Shown: in pieces, positions 1 to 8,745 of the stretch
Layout: every line of letters begins with the position of its first letter
Numbering within the stretch: the first letter of the stretch is position 1
Assembly: GCA_003942085.1 (NCBI GenBank)
Contig: DQIQ01000011.1
Span: forward strand, 1-45,137
DNA length: 45,137 nucleotides
Origin: Thermoplasmata archaeon
GTDB lineage: Archaea; Thermoplasmatota; E2; DHVEG-1
Direction: 5' to 3'
Program-made: the position numbers and the translations under genes
The notes under the pieces: generated by a model
Told to the model about the DNA's origin: nothing
Seen by the model: only the letters and a program-made list of their open reading frames with translations
Databases searched by the model: none

Positions 1-507
1 GCAAGCTACGATCCCGATGGAACCATCACCTCATACGAATGGGACTGGAACAACGATGGCACCTACGAGGAGAGCCATACCACACCAGCTGCAGCTCATT
101 CGTGGGCAGATATGGGGAACTATCCCGTAACATTACGTGTCACCGATGATGATGATGCCACAGACACCATCACCAAGACAGTCGAGGTGAGTGGGGCGGT
201 CAACTTTACCATTGACATCACCGGAGGGTTCGGGGTCACCGCCGTCATCACAAACACCGGTACTATCAACGCAACCGATATCCAATGGACATTGACCTTG
301 ACCGGTGGTTTAGTCCTGCTTGGAAAGACGAAGAATGGCACGATCACATCGTTATCAGCGGAAACACCATCAACCGTCATAGATAAACCGATCTTAGGAT
401 TTGGTAAAACAACTATACAAGTGGATGTCACCTGTGCCGAAGGAGTATCGGTCACAAAATCGGTGACTGGAACCGTCTTTGTGTTCTTCGTCCTCGGAGT
501 AAGATAA
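1..507 (+). CDS. PKD-domain surface protein, C-terminal part (5' truncated by window edge), with shared ~95-aa C-terminal domain
   Basis: Frame open from base 1 (ASYDPDGTITSYEWDWNNDGTYEE...HSWADMGNYPVTLRVTDDDDATD is PKD-like); C-terminus GGFGVTAVITNTG...ILGFGKTTIQV...FVLGVR matches the C-termini of 24240..25496 and 35866..37698. Confidence 0.85.
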   Translation, partial: ASYDPDGTITSYEWDWNNDGTYEESHTTPAAAHSWADMGNYPVTLRVTDDDDATDTITKTVEVSGAVNFTIDITGGFGVTAVITNTGTINATDIQWTLTLTGGLVLLGKTKNGTITSLSAETPSTVIDKPILGFGKTTIQVDVTCAEGVSVTKSVTGTVFVFFVLGVR

Positions 508-643
508 TTTACTCCACCTTCCTTTTTTTTCCATCTGGTTCGCCTAAAAGACATGCGGTTCATAGGATACGTTTTTAAGGAGGAAAAGAGAAGAACGGAA
601 TCAAAAAGTTTATATGTACACAAGCAAACAAGATGTACTGATT

Positions 644-838
644 ATGATAAGATTCGTGAAAATAATACTCATCACCTTTGGTGTAATGACTCTGAGTTTT
701 CTCTGTATCCTCTCATTAGCATACCTCGGCATACAGATACCCTTCCTTTTTCTTCTGTATCTTCTGTTCTTTGAAACAACGTTAATCTTCGTGCTAACCG
801 CAGTAGTCGTAAGGCATGCTCGTTCTGTACGGTCATAA
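644..838 (+). CDS. Small two-TM membrane protein, probably leaderless
   Basis: TATA-like AGTTTATATG ~30 nt upstream of ATG 644; hydrophobic product MIRFVKIILITFGVMTLSFL... Confidence 0.4.
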   Translation: MIRFVKIILITFGVMTLSFLCILSLAYLGIQIPFLFLLYLLFFETTLIFVLTAVVVRHARSVRS

Positions 839-955
839 AGAAAGAACAAACAGGGTTCTCATTCCTCCCATTTTGAATTTTTATCAATTCCAAACATTTA
901 AATGAATCCACAGGATAACAATTCTACCTGTGTTTAACAGGAGAGGATTTCTACC

Positions 956-2611
956 ATGAAAAAGAAAATACTTGGTATTTTTGTTGGTATGCTGCTGATA
1001 GCCACTGCTGTTCCAGCAATCGGGTCTCAGAACAATACCCTGAAAAACGCAACGACCCCAAGCATCGCTCCACCGGGGCTAAGAGCGGAGTGGACCCAGG
1101 CGCAGAAGCTTTTAGCCTCAGACGGCACATTCGGAGACTGTCTTGGTTATTCTGTTTCCCTGGATGGAGACACCGCCCTAATCGGTGCATTCAACGATAA
1201 TGCAGATGCAGATCTCTATGGCTCTGTCTACATATTCACTAGATCTGGCACCACCTGGACCCAGCAAGCCAAACTCATACCCACCGCTGGAGGATACTAC
1301 GATTATTTTGGATACGCGGTCTCTCTTGACGGTGATACCGCCCTCATCGGTGCACCTGGAAACTCGTTTAACCCGATCTATCCTGGGGCAGCCTATGTGT
1401 TCACCAGGACGGGGACGACGTGGACCCAGCAAGCAAGACTCGACCCCTCAGACGGTCAAGATGGCGATTATTTTGGAAACTCTGTCGCTCTTGATGGCGA
1501 TACCGCGATCATTGGATCAGAGTATTTCTCAGGCACAGGCTCTGCATATGTGTTTACTCGTAGCGGTATCACCTGGACACAGCAAACAAAGCTGATACCA
1601 CCAGATGGTTTCAATGGAGAATTGTTCGGTTTGTCTGTTTCTGTTGAGGGTAATACTGCTCTCATCGGAGCTCTCCTGGATGATGACAACGGACCTGGCT
1701 CTGGTTCAGCATATGTGTTTTCCCGTAGCGGCACCACCTGGACCCAGCAGGCTAAGCTGCTTGCCACTGACGGTGCATCCTTGGACTCGTTTGGTATCTC
1801 CGTTGCTCTTTTCGGTGACAACGCGCTCATCGGAGCTGAATGGGATAATGACAACGGAGAAAAATCTGGTTCAGCGTACGTGTTCACCCGTGCAGGTGCC
1901 ACATGGACCCAACAAGCAAAACTCCTACCCTCAGACGGGACGACACAGGATCTTTTTGGCCATTCTGTTTCTCTGGCCAATGACACCGCTCTCATAGGAG
2001 CAAACGAGGATGATGCTACCGGGAACTATTCTGGATCTGCTTACCTCTTCACCCGCAGCGGCACCACCTGGACCCAACAAGAAAAACTCCTGCCTGCAGA
2101 CCCCACAGAACAGAAGCTCTTTGGTGAGTCTGTCTCACTTGATGGTGACACCGCACTCATCGGAGCATACGGCGACGGGACCAACGGACCAGGTTCTGGC
2201 TCCACGTACGTGTTTACCAAAGCACCTGAAAACCAACCACCAGAAACACCAACTATACAGGGGCAAACCAACGGAAAAATAAAGAGATCATATACCTACA
2301 CGTTTGTCAGCACAGACCCTGACGGAGATGACGTGTTCTACTGCATCAACTGGAGCGATGGGACGGGGGAAACCTGCATTGGGCCTTATGATTCAGGAAA
2401 AGAAGTAAAGATAGCGCATATCTGGACGGAGAAGGGAACCTTCATCATCAAAGCCAAAGCCCAAGACGGGTTTGGTGGTGAAAGCCACTGGGGGACACTG
2501 AGTGTGACCATGCCCTGCTCATATACCATACCATTGATTCGGTTCTGGGAACAATTGTTCGTAAGATTCCCCGAGGCGTTTCCAATCTTACGGCACCTTA
2601 TGGGATACTAA
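956..2611 (+). CDS. Secreted FG-GAP-repeat beta-propeller protein with Ig/PKD-like domain and short C-terminal FPILRHLM tail
   Basis: Signal peptide; seven ~52-60 aa repeats of type FGxSVSLDGDTALIGA...GSAYVFTRSGTTWTQQ; TDPDGDDVFYCINWSDG domain; GAGAGG-type SD upstream. Confidence 0.9.
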   Translation: MKKKILGIFVGMLLIATAVPAIGSQNNTLKNATTPSIAPPGLRAEWTQAQKLLASDGTFGDCLGYSVSLDGDTALIGAFNDNADADLYGSVYIFTRSGTTWTQQAKLIPTAGGYYDYFGYAVSLDGDTALIGAPGNSFNPIYPGAAYVFTRTGTTWTQQARLDPSDGQDGDYFGNSVALDGDTAIIGSEYFSGTGSAYVFTRSGITWTQQTKLIPPDGFNGELFGLSVSVEGNTALIGALLDDDNGPGSGSAYVFSRSGTTWTQQAKLLATDGASLDSFGISVALFGDNALIGAEWDNDNGEKSGSAYVFTRAGATWTQQAKLLPSDGTTQDLFGHSVSLANDTALIGANEDDATGNYSGSAYLFTRSGTTWTQQEKLLPADPTEQKLFGESVSLDGDTALIGAYGDGTNGPGSGSTYVFTKAPENQPPETPTIQGQTNGKIKRSYTYTFVSTDPDGDDVFYCINWSDGTGETCIGPYDSGKEVKIAHIWTEKGTFIIKAKAQDGFGGESHWGTLSVTMPCSYTIPLIRFWEQLFVRFPEAFPILRHLMGY

Positions 2612-2682
2612 AAAAATCCCCTCTATTCCTTTTTTTATCAATTCATACCATCTATGATATATTTACTCAAGAGACAGATTTT

Positions 2683-3645
2683 CTAAGGAATGTTGTAACG
2701 CAGATCCGCAAGGAGTCCGTCGTCCAGATCATGCTGGGCATCAGCACCAAAAATGTAGGTGCCATATTCGCTCAAATGTTTGAGATGGTACTGGAACCAT
2801 GCCGTGAAGTACCTGCGAGAGATATTATGCTGCAGCTCAACAGCGATTTCAGCTGGCTTGTCAACGCCAAACCGCTGACCGAACCTGGCGTAAAACTCAT
2901 CGATGAACCCGATATGGTTCCCCCCAGTGATCGCCACATACTCTTTTATCGTACCATTCGAAAGAAACGATGTGTACATCTTCACCACATCCTGCGGAGA
3001 AACCAACCCGTCGAGCGTGCCTACCTGCAACTGAATAGGCACCGTGATATTCCGCGCAGCAGACATCACCGACGGAAATCCTGCTGGAGCAAGACCGACC
3101 GCAGCATCGATACATGCGCCCGGGGTCCCGGTCGCTTCAACGCATCCCCCGCCACCCATGGAAAGACCGATCGCGCCCCGTGTTCCATTGTCAAACGCAC
3201 CGAAGATCGGTGAAAGACGACTGCTGTTCTGGGCCAGTAACGCATCAAACCCGCCGCGAAAACCAGACGCCCATTGGGTCGCATCCCAGGAGAGCTTATG
3301 CGGTGGTGTAAAACAAATCGTCACATATCCGTAAGAAGTCAGATGCTGGGGGATCCATTTGATGTTCCATGAAGACCCGGCAAACCCGTTCGCAACCACG
3401 ATCCCCGGGTAAGGCGCTCCAGAGGTATCGACCGGTGCACGCCACCCGTCACGGGTAGCTGGATAGCGGATCGTCGCCCGATAGATCCCATAGGGAGGCA
3501 CCAGGTACCACACCGTAAAAGAGCCGGTATGGAACGGCCCTGGTTGGTCAGGCGGTGGCACTGCAAGTGCACCAACCGAAGGAACCGAGAAACACAACAG
3601 CAGAACAACAGCAGCACCTCCAAGGATCATTTCACGCTTCTTCAT
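2683..3645 (-). CDS. Secreted alpha/beta hydrolase, dienelactone hydrolase / cutinase (polyester hydrolase)-like
   Basis: Signal peptide; nucleophile elbow GLSMGGGG, acid GTLDGLVSP, His GGNHIGFID, C-terminal FTAWFQYHL...YGTYIFG. Confidence 0.8.
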   Translation of the reverse strand: MKKREMILGGAAVVLLLCFSVPSVGALAVPPPDQPGPFHTGSFTVWYLVPPYGIYRATIRYPATRDGWRAPVDTSGAPYPGIVVANGFAGSSWNIKWIPQHLTSYGYVTICFTPPHKLSWDATQWASGFRGGFDALLAQNSSRLSPIFGAFDNGTRGAIGLSMGGGGCVEATGTPGACIDAAVGLAPAGFPSVMSAARNITVPIQLQVGTLDGLVSPQDVVKMYTSFLSNGTIKEYVAITGGNHIGFIDEFYARFGQRFGVDKPAEIAVELQHNISRRYFTAWFQYHLKHLSEYGTYIFGADAQHDLDDGLLADLRYNIP

Positions 3646-3926
3646 ACCAACACCATATTTTCAGAGATACATTAGATATTATCGCTGGTATTTAATATAT
3701 TCTCATCCGTTGGAATATCCTTCATCCCCAGTAATACCGCACTTAGAAACATCACAGACCCCTTCATGGCTCTCTGCTTCTTTGGCCCACCTCCGTGTTT
3801 TCATTCCTTTTTTTTACTGATCATCGGCAGTACACATCATGAAGTATCCAAAAAGGGAACATTTTAATAAAGAGCGAAAGGTTATTATTTTCATTGACTA
3901 AACAAAGAATGGAACGGTAAAAAAAA

Positions 3927-4541
3927 ATGACGCAAACCCCTGAGTTCACACAACCCCCGTGGGTGATCGGCTCCCAAAAAGAAGAAATGGCGTGGATAGA
4001 AGCAACCCATCCAAGTAAAAAAGGAAGAAACAACCGATCACGGCCGCAACAAAAATACTTACGAAATCTCCGCATTCAATTTGATTTCAATGTACCCTAC
4101 ACAAACAAAGGACCAACAACTGCTTGGTCAAAAATGATGCGGAAACTCACACGGACGAGCCTTGTCGAAGAAGGATTTGATCTGATCCCAACCATCGAAG
4201 TGCTCCTACGGGGGCTCACAAAAATCAAATTCAGGTATCTGGAAACCCTGACGATAGACAAAACGCCCTTTGAACCGTTCCCTGATGCGACGCATGATAT
4301 CCGAAAAACGATCGATGCACTTGAGCACTATTCAGGGGACAAACCAAGCGGTACTATCGTCGAAATAAAAGCAAACATGCCTCAAGGGAAAAAATGTAGG
4401 GCGACGATCACCCTTAAAAAGATTCATACCACAAAAGAGCACTCGGTCAACATTCAGATAAAAGGGGGAATACCGGAAGAGCTCTATCACGAGTTCCGGA
4501 ATTATTTAGATAAAAAACTAGGCGTAAAAGAGCTCGAGTAA
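3927..4541 (+). CDS. Conserved-looking hypothetical protein
   Basis: 204 aa ORF with plausible composition; no family recognised. Confidence 0.65.
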   Translation: MTQTPEFTQPPWVIGSQKEEMAWIEATHPSKKGRNNRSRPQQKYLRNLRIQFDFNVPYTNKGPTTAWSKMMRKLTRTSLVEEGFDLIPTIEVLLRGLTKIKFRYLETLTIDKTPFEPFPDATHDIRKTIDALEHYSGDKPSGTIVEIKANMPQGKKCRATITLKKIHTTKEHSVNIQIKGGIPEELYHEFRNYLDKKLGVKELE

Positions 4542-4644
4542 TGTTTTTTCATTTTGTCATTTTTTCTCACCAAATATATAAAGCAAGATGAAGAGAGTAC
4601 ATGATGGAAAAAGAAAAAAAATAGAGATAGGGAGGCGGTCGAAA

Positions 4645-4719
4645 ATGGAAATAATACTCATCGGAGCAACAGCAGCGTTGGGTGCTATGTATCCTTATTT
4701 TCGTTCTCTGATAGGATAA
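4645..4719 (+). CDS. Possible 24-aa hydrophobic micropeptide MEIILIGATAALGAMYPYFRSLIG
   Basis: GGAGG at 4631-4635 with 9-nt spacing to ATG; isolated short ORF below the ORF-track cutoff. Confidence 0.35.
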   Translation: MEIILIGATAALGAMYPYFRSLIG

Positions 4720-4788
4720 GCATCCATTTTTCCTCATTTTTTTTTAATGAGGCAGGAAAACAAAAGCATCATAAATTATTCGTCGTGC

Positions 4789-5760
4789 TTAGGCTTCAGG
4801 GAGGCATCGAAGTTTATGGATCTGTTGTATACTGATATATTCATATTTTCGGATGGCCCCCGGGAACTTTTCATTGATGTCCTCAAGCATATAATGGATC
4901 TGGTCTGAATCCTTTAGATCGGGTTCTAATTCAAGATCAGACACACCCGCCGAAGTACCAATGAAAACCAAATTGGGATTATATTTAATATATTCCATGA
5001 TGGCTTTTCGCTGGGTATGTTCTTTCAGATAGACGTCGACCTTAAACGGCTTGAGCCCTAATTTTGAGATATCGATACCAACCCGGAACCCCTGAATGAC
5101 TCCTTTTTTGATGAGATTCTTAAGCCTGTTGTGGACCATCTGCGTTGAACAATCAAGTTCTGATGCGAGGTCTACGAGGGGAATTCGAGCGTTTTCTACG
5201 ATGAGATTCAATAAACGGATGTCATAGTCATCGGTTTTTACCTCGGTTCCCACCCCGGTTATCTCGTATTTCAGTCGGTCTGATTTCTTATATTCGTTCT
5301 CAAGTAGATACGAACAGGGATAGGAATAGGCTTGGATGTAAATCGAGAAGATCTTTTCTGATAAATAATCCCCATACTTATCTAAGAGTTTTTCCCAGAA
5401 CTGATAGAACTCGGTGATGTTCCTCACCCAGACAAAAACCCCTAGATTATATCTTCCGATTATTGATTCAACGACCCATGTTCGCTTATCCTTGACAAGA
5501 TAGGTGATAATTTCGTTTTTGATTTCAGGGGTGACATATTGGTAGACCAGGTAGAATCGGAAGGCGATGTAGCCAAGCTTATAGGCGTCAATATGTGTCC
5601 AAAAACCAGTGATGATGCCATCCTGCTGCATGCGTTTTATCCGATAGGCGACCACATCCTTGCGCAGTCTGACTTTTTTCCCTATCTTGATTAACGATTG
5701 GCGGGAGTTAAGGTCTAGCTGGTAGAGTATTCGGCGGTCTTTGATATCGAGGTTGTTCAT
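4789..5760 (-). CDS. Lrp/AsnC-family transcriptional regulator with two HTH-RAM-like halves
   Basis: LDIKDRRILYQLDLNSRQSLIKIGKKVRLRKDVVAYRIKRMQQDGII and DIRLLNLIVENARIPLVDLASELDCSTQMVHNRLKNLIKKGVI are both AsnC-type HTH. Confidence 0.85.
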   Translation of the reverse strand: MNNLDIKDRRILYQLDLNSRQSLIKIGKKVRLRKDVVAYRIKRMQQDGIITGFWTHIDAYKLGYIAFRFYLVYQYVTPEIKNEIITYLVKDKRTWVVESIIGRYNLGVFVWVRNITEFYQFWEKLLDKYGDYLSEKIFSIYIQAYSYPCSYLLENEYKKSDRLKYEITGVGTEVKTDDYDIRLLNLIVENARIPLVDLASELDCSTQMVHNRLKNLIKKGVIQGFRVGIDISKLGLKPFKVDVYLKEHTQRKAIMEYIKYNPNLVFIGTSAGVSDLELEPDLKDSDQIHYMLEDINEKFPGAIRKYEYISIQQIHKLRCLPEA

Positions 5761-5868
5761 TTTCTTACAAAAATGTAAATGAAGTTTAGTATTTCATTGT
5801 TTTGCTAGATTTTTTTTGTATATAAGCTTATATTTCTTGTTTTCTTTGGAGGTTTTAGTGGGGAGTGT

Positions 5869-5946
5869 ATGTATTACAAACCAGGACCAAACCATTATCT
5901 CATCGAGCCCTGCATCGAACAAGACGAGGTGACCGCCAGTGTTTGA
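5869..5946 (+). CDS. Short ORF (MYYKPGPNHYLIEPCIEQDEVTASV) overlapping the GTG start of the glycosyltransferase; leader peptide or frameshifted N-terminus
   Basis: ATG 5869 preceded by GGAGG...GGGGAG; stop TGA 5944-5946 lies inside GTGTTTGAG at the downstream start. Confidence 0.4.
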   Translation: MYYKPGPNHYLIEPCIEQDEVTASV

Positions 5947-7153
5947 GATACTGAACTGGTATGGACTGCTGACACTGACGCACCTTTTTGCCCAGATCAA
6001 CTTCGGACATCGCGATTACCTCAATTCCGTCAAGGAATCAGAACGCTTGGAATCACCCGAGATTCAAAAGCTTCGGAAATCATCCTATTTTTCCCAGAGC
6101 GTCGCCATCCTCATCCCGACCTACAACGAAGAACCAGTGGATCTGGAGCGATGCGTTCATTCCGCGCTCTCCCAAGAATACGGTGCGCCGGTCTTGGTGA
6201 TGGTCATCGATGACGGCAGTAAAGACAAACGCGGGATAAACCATATTAAAGAAAAATTCCGTGATACACCTGGCCTATCCATCCATGTGTTTGAGACAAA
6301 CAAAGGAAAACGACACGCGCAGAAATATGGATTCGATTTCTACGGCGACTCCGTCGATATCATCGTGACCATCGATAGCGATACGGTCCTTGCCGCTGAT
6401 AGTGTTTCTCAGCTTGTTCTCCTCTTTGCGGACCCTAAGGTCGGTGCAGTCACCGGTGATGTGCGGGCGATAAAACAGAATTTTTTAAGCACGCTCATCG
6501 ACGCACGATACTGGACTGCATTCAACCAGGAACGAGCAGCACAAAGCCTGTTCGGAACGGTGCTGTGCTGCTCAGGCCCGCTTGCCGCGTACCGAAATAC
6601 CATCATTCAAAAAATAAAAGAAAAATATGTCTCACAACGGTTCCTTGGCCAATACTGCACCTACGGCGATGACCGTCACCTGACCAACCTTATCTTAGAA
6701 CAAGGCTACACGGTCCACTATGAACGACGGGCGAAGGCATGGACATATGTCCCGCAGAAGATCAAGCCCTGGCTGAAACAACAGACACGATGGAACCGCA
6801 GCTTCTACCGAGAGCTTTTGTGGACGTTGAAACGAGTAGTGTTCAGACGGAAATATCAGAACATCTACATGGTCTATGATCTCTCCATGCAAAGCGTGCT
6901 GCCCATCCTACTGCTGGGGTCCCTCCTGTTTGTCTGCATCAAATCAGTGACGGAGAGCCCGCTGTACCTCTTTGGATATCTGACCATCCTTGTCGGCGTC
7001 GCACTCCTCCGAGGAAGCTATGCGTATCTGCGGACGCACGAAAAAATGTTCTTTCTATTTCCCTTGTATGCGTTTTGCCATATCTTTCTGTTAATACCAG
7101 TGAGGGTGTATGCGTTATGTACGTTAAAGACAACAAAATGGGGCACACGTTAG
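5939..7153 (+). CDS. Family 2 membrane glycosyltransferase, hyaluronan/chitin-synthase-like
   Basis: PTYNEEP, DDGS, DSDT, CSGPLAAYR, GDDRHLTN and QQTRWNRSFYRE motifs; C-terminal TM helices. Confidence 0.9.
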   Translation: MFEILNWYGLLTLTHLFAQINFGHRDYLNSVKESERLESPEIQKLRKSSYFSQSVAILIPTYNEEPVDLERCVHSALSQEYGAPVLVMVIDDGSKDKRGINHIKEKFRDTPGLSIHVFETNKGKRHAQKYGFDFYGDSVDIIVTIDSDTVLAADSVSQLVLLFADPKVGAVTGDVRAIKQNFLSTLIDARYWTAFNQERAAQSLFGTVLCCSGPLAAYRNTIIQKIKEKYVSQRFLGQYCTYGDDRHLTNLILEQGYTVHYERRAKAWTYVPQKIKPWLKQQTRWNRSFYRELLWTLKRVVFRRKYQNIYMVYDLSMQSVLPILLLGSLLFVCIKSVTESPLYLFGYLTILVGVALLRGSYAYLRTHEKMFFLFPLYAFCHIFLLIPVRVYALCTLKTTKWGTR

Positions 7154-7653
7154 ACATCGGCCTACGGGCATCAATAATCCTTGCCTGTGTCGCGTATCTC
7201 ATCATCGGATATCCATCCTACGAGCCGTTACCGAAAATCACCGCGACTGCAGATACGTTCTTTCTGAACACCATAGGCATCCATACCGTCAATACCGGGC
7301 GTTTCATCGTCGTGTCATTCCCCGGGGCAGACCGCATCTATGAGCTCTCCTCGGAATGTTGCGGACTGATCCTTTTTGAGATGTTCTTTATCGCGGTCTT
7401 CCTCGTTCCAAGCTTCTCCTACAAACATCGCTTCATCGCAGTTCTCTTCCTGCCTTTACTGTTCATCGGCAACATTGTCAGGATTGCATTGGGTATCATC
7501 ATCGGATATCAGATCTCCGCTGATGCATCGGTGTTCTTCCATGACACCTTCGGCCAAATCCTGATCTTTATCTGGGTCATTGTGTGTTTTCTCGTCTGGT
7601 TGAAGATTACGAAGAATTTCCCACAGGAAAGAATAGAGGTGAAAAGGATATGA
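7117..7653 (+). CDS. Exosortase/archaeosortase-family protein
   Basis: Multi-TM; Cys motif SSECCGLILFEM, Arg motif GNIVRIALG, His motif FFHDTFGQILIF; GAGGGTG SD before ATG 7117; overlaps upstream GT. Confidence 0.85.
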   Translation: MYVKDNKMGHTLDIGLRASIILACVAYLIIGYPSYEPLPKITATADTFFLNTIGIHTVNTGRFIVVSFPGADRIYELSSECCGLILFEMFFIAVFLVPSFSYKHRFIAVLFLPLLFIGNIVRIALGIIIGYQISADASVFFHDTFGQILIFIWVIVCFLVWLKITKNFPQERIEVKRI

Positions 7654-8132
7654 AGAAAAAACAACGAATGATGATGTGTATGCTGCTGCTGATGATAGGA
7701 CTCATCACACTAGGAATAAATACAGCCACCGCCACGGCTCTGGGGCAGACCACCCTGTTGGTGACCACGGATTCCGCCTGGGAACATGCTCACGAGGGGG
7801 ATACGTTTGTCGTCAGAGCCGATGTGAAGAATATCGGTGATCAGCCCGCGTTAATAACCCAAGTAAGTCTGGAGAACATCCCTGATAATTGGATAGTACG
7901 ACCGCATCAACAATTGATCCTCACTCTCATACCAGGACAGGTAAAGGCAAGATTCTTTGTCGTCGAGCGAGGAGCGACAGATTCGACTATTTACGCAACA
8001 GCACAGGCGTACAATGCTCCACTGGTTCAATCAAACAGGATCGCGATTCCAATCAATGTGTGGATGGTAGCAGGTCTCTTCCTTGTTTGCGGAATGGTGC
8101 TGTACCGAGAGACGAAAATTCGGAAGAATTAG
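7650..8132 (+). CDS. Small secreted/membrane protein with CARDB/NEW3-like Ig domain and C-terminal TM
   Basis: ATGA overlap with exosortase stop; signal peptide; GDTFVVRADVKNIGDQPALITQVSLENIPDNW; TM WMVAGLFLVCGMVLY. Confidence 0.75.
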   Translation: MKKKQRMMMCMLLLMIGLITLGINTATATALGQTTLLVTTDSAWEHAHEGDTFVVRADVKNIGDQPALITQVSLENIPDNWIVRPHQQLILTLIPGQVKARFFVVERGATDSTIYATAQAYNAPLVQSNRIAIPINVWMVAGLFLVCGMVLYRETKIRKN

Positions 8133-8165
8133 GAAAAATATCACCGGATGATCTGAGGAAAACCC

Positions 8166-8270
8166 ATGGTAGAAATTGTTCGAATATCCAAGGAGGGGCT
8201 AGTCCTGAACATCAAAGAAGTGTCTGATCGGTATAGAGATTCACCATACCTCTGGGATGAGAACGAATAA
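8166..8270 (+). CDS. Possible 34-aa small protein MVEIVRISKEGLVLNIKEVSDRYRDSPYLWDENE
   Basis: Short open frame downstream of the exosortase cassette. Confidence 0.3.
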   Translation: MVEIVRISKEGLVLNIKEVSDRYRDSPYLWDENE

Positions 8271-8337
8271 ACCTTTCTCATTTTTTTTCATCATCCTCAG
8301 ATACAACCGTTTCTGCTTCTCCCGCTCCCTGATTTTA

Positions 8338-8673
8338 TCATCCCTGGTTCTTACTACGTTTTGAAGACATGTCTTTCGATCCTTCCTCTGAAACCTTACT
8401 ACGATAACTGTCATCCTCCTTTTTTTTAAGGACAGCAGCCCAGGTCTCAAAATCCGCGTTTATCCAATCCTTAACCGTAATCAACTGCGGTGTCTCTTGC
8501 GCAACCTCGGTGCTATGTCTCTGCCGCATCAGGTCCTGTAAACCCTTGGTCGTACCAGAAATGCTCCTGCTACGCTGATGATCCGTACACAGAGCCCTGT
8601 TATACCGATTCATCGAATAGAAGAACTCATCATCCGAAATGGTCTTTTTACATTCATTGCAATAATATTCCAT
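8338..8673 (-). CDS. Small zinc-finger-like protein
   Basis: MEYYCNECKKTISDDEFFYSMNRYNRALCTDH: CxxC...CxxH. Confidence 0.6.
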   Translation of the reverse strand: MEYYCNECKKTISDDEFFYSMNRYNRALCTDHQRSRSISGTTKGLQDLMRQRHSTEVAQETPQLITVKDWINADFETWAAVLKKKEDDSYRSKVSEEGSKDMSSKRSKNQG

Positions 8674-8745
8674 ATACTCCCAAAAGACGATAGCATAGGT
8701 CTCCTATTAAGAGGATGCCCCGCACCATCCCCTCTGCGTTGTCAT

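Noticed and set aside
120-623. Minus-strand 167-aa ORF
   Set aside because: Antisense to the PKD/C-terminal-domain gene; low-complexity mirror of its codons.
865-895. GGGTTCTCATTCCTCCCATTTTGAAT as a fourth copy of the small RNA element
   Set aside because: Shares only short pieces; lacks the ATTTATCTAC box and the closing CCAGACCCC arm.
1468-1995. Minus-strand 175-aa ORF (and other ORFs inside 1178-2282)
   Set aside because: Shadow ORFs across FG-GAP repeats; repetitive sequence keeps alternate frames open.
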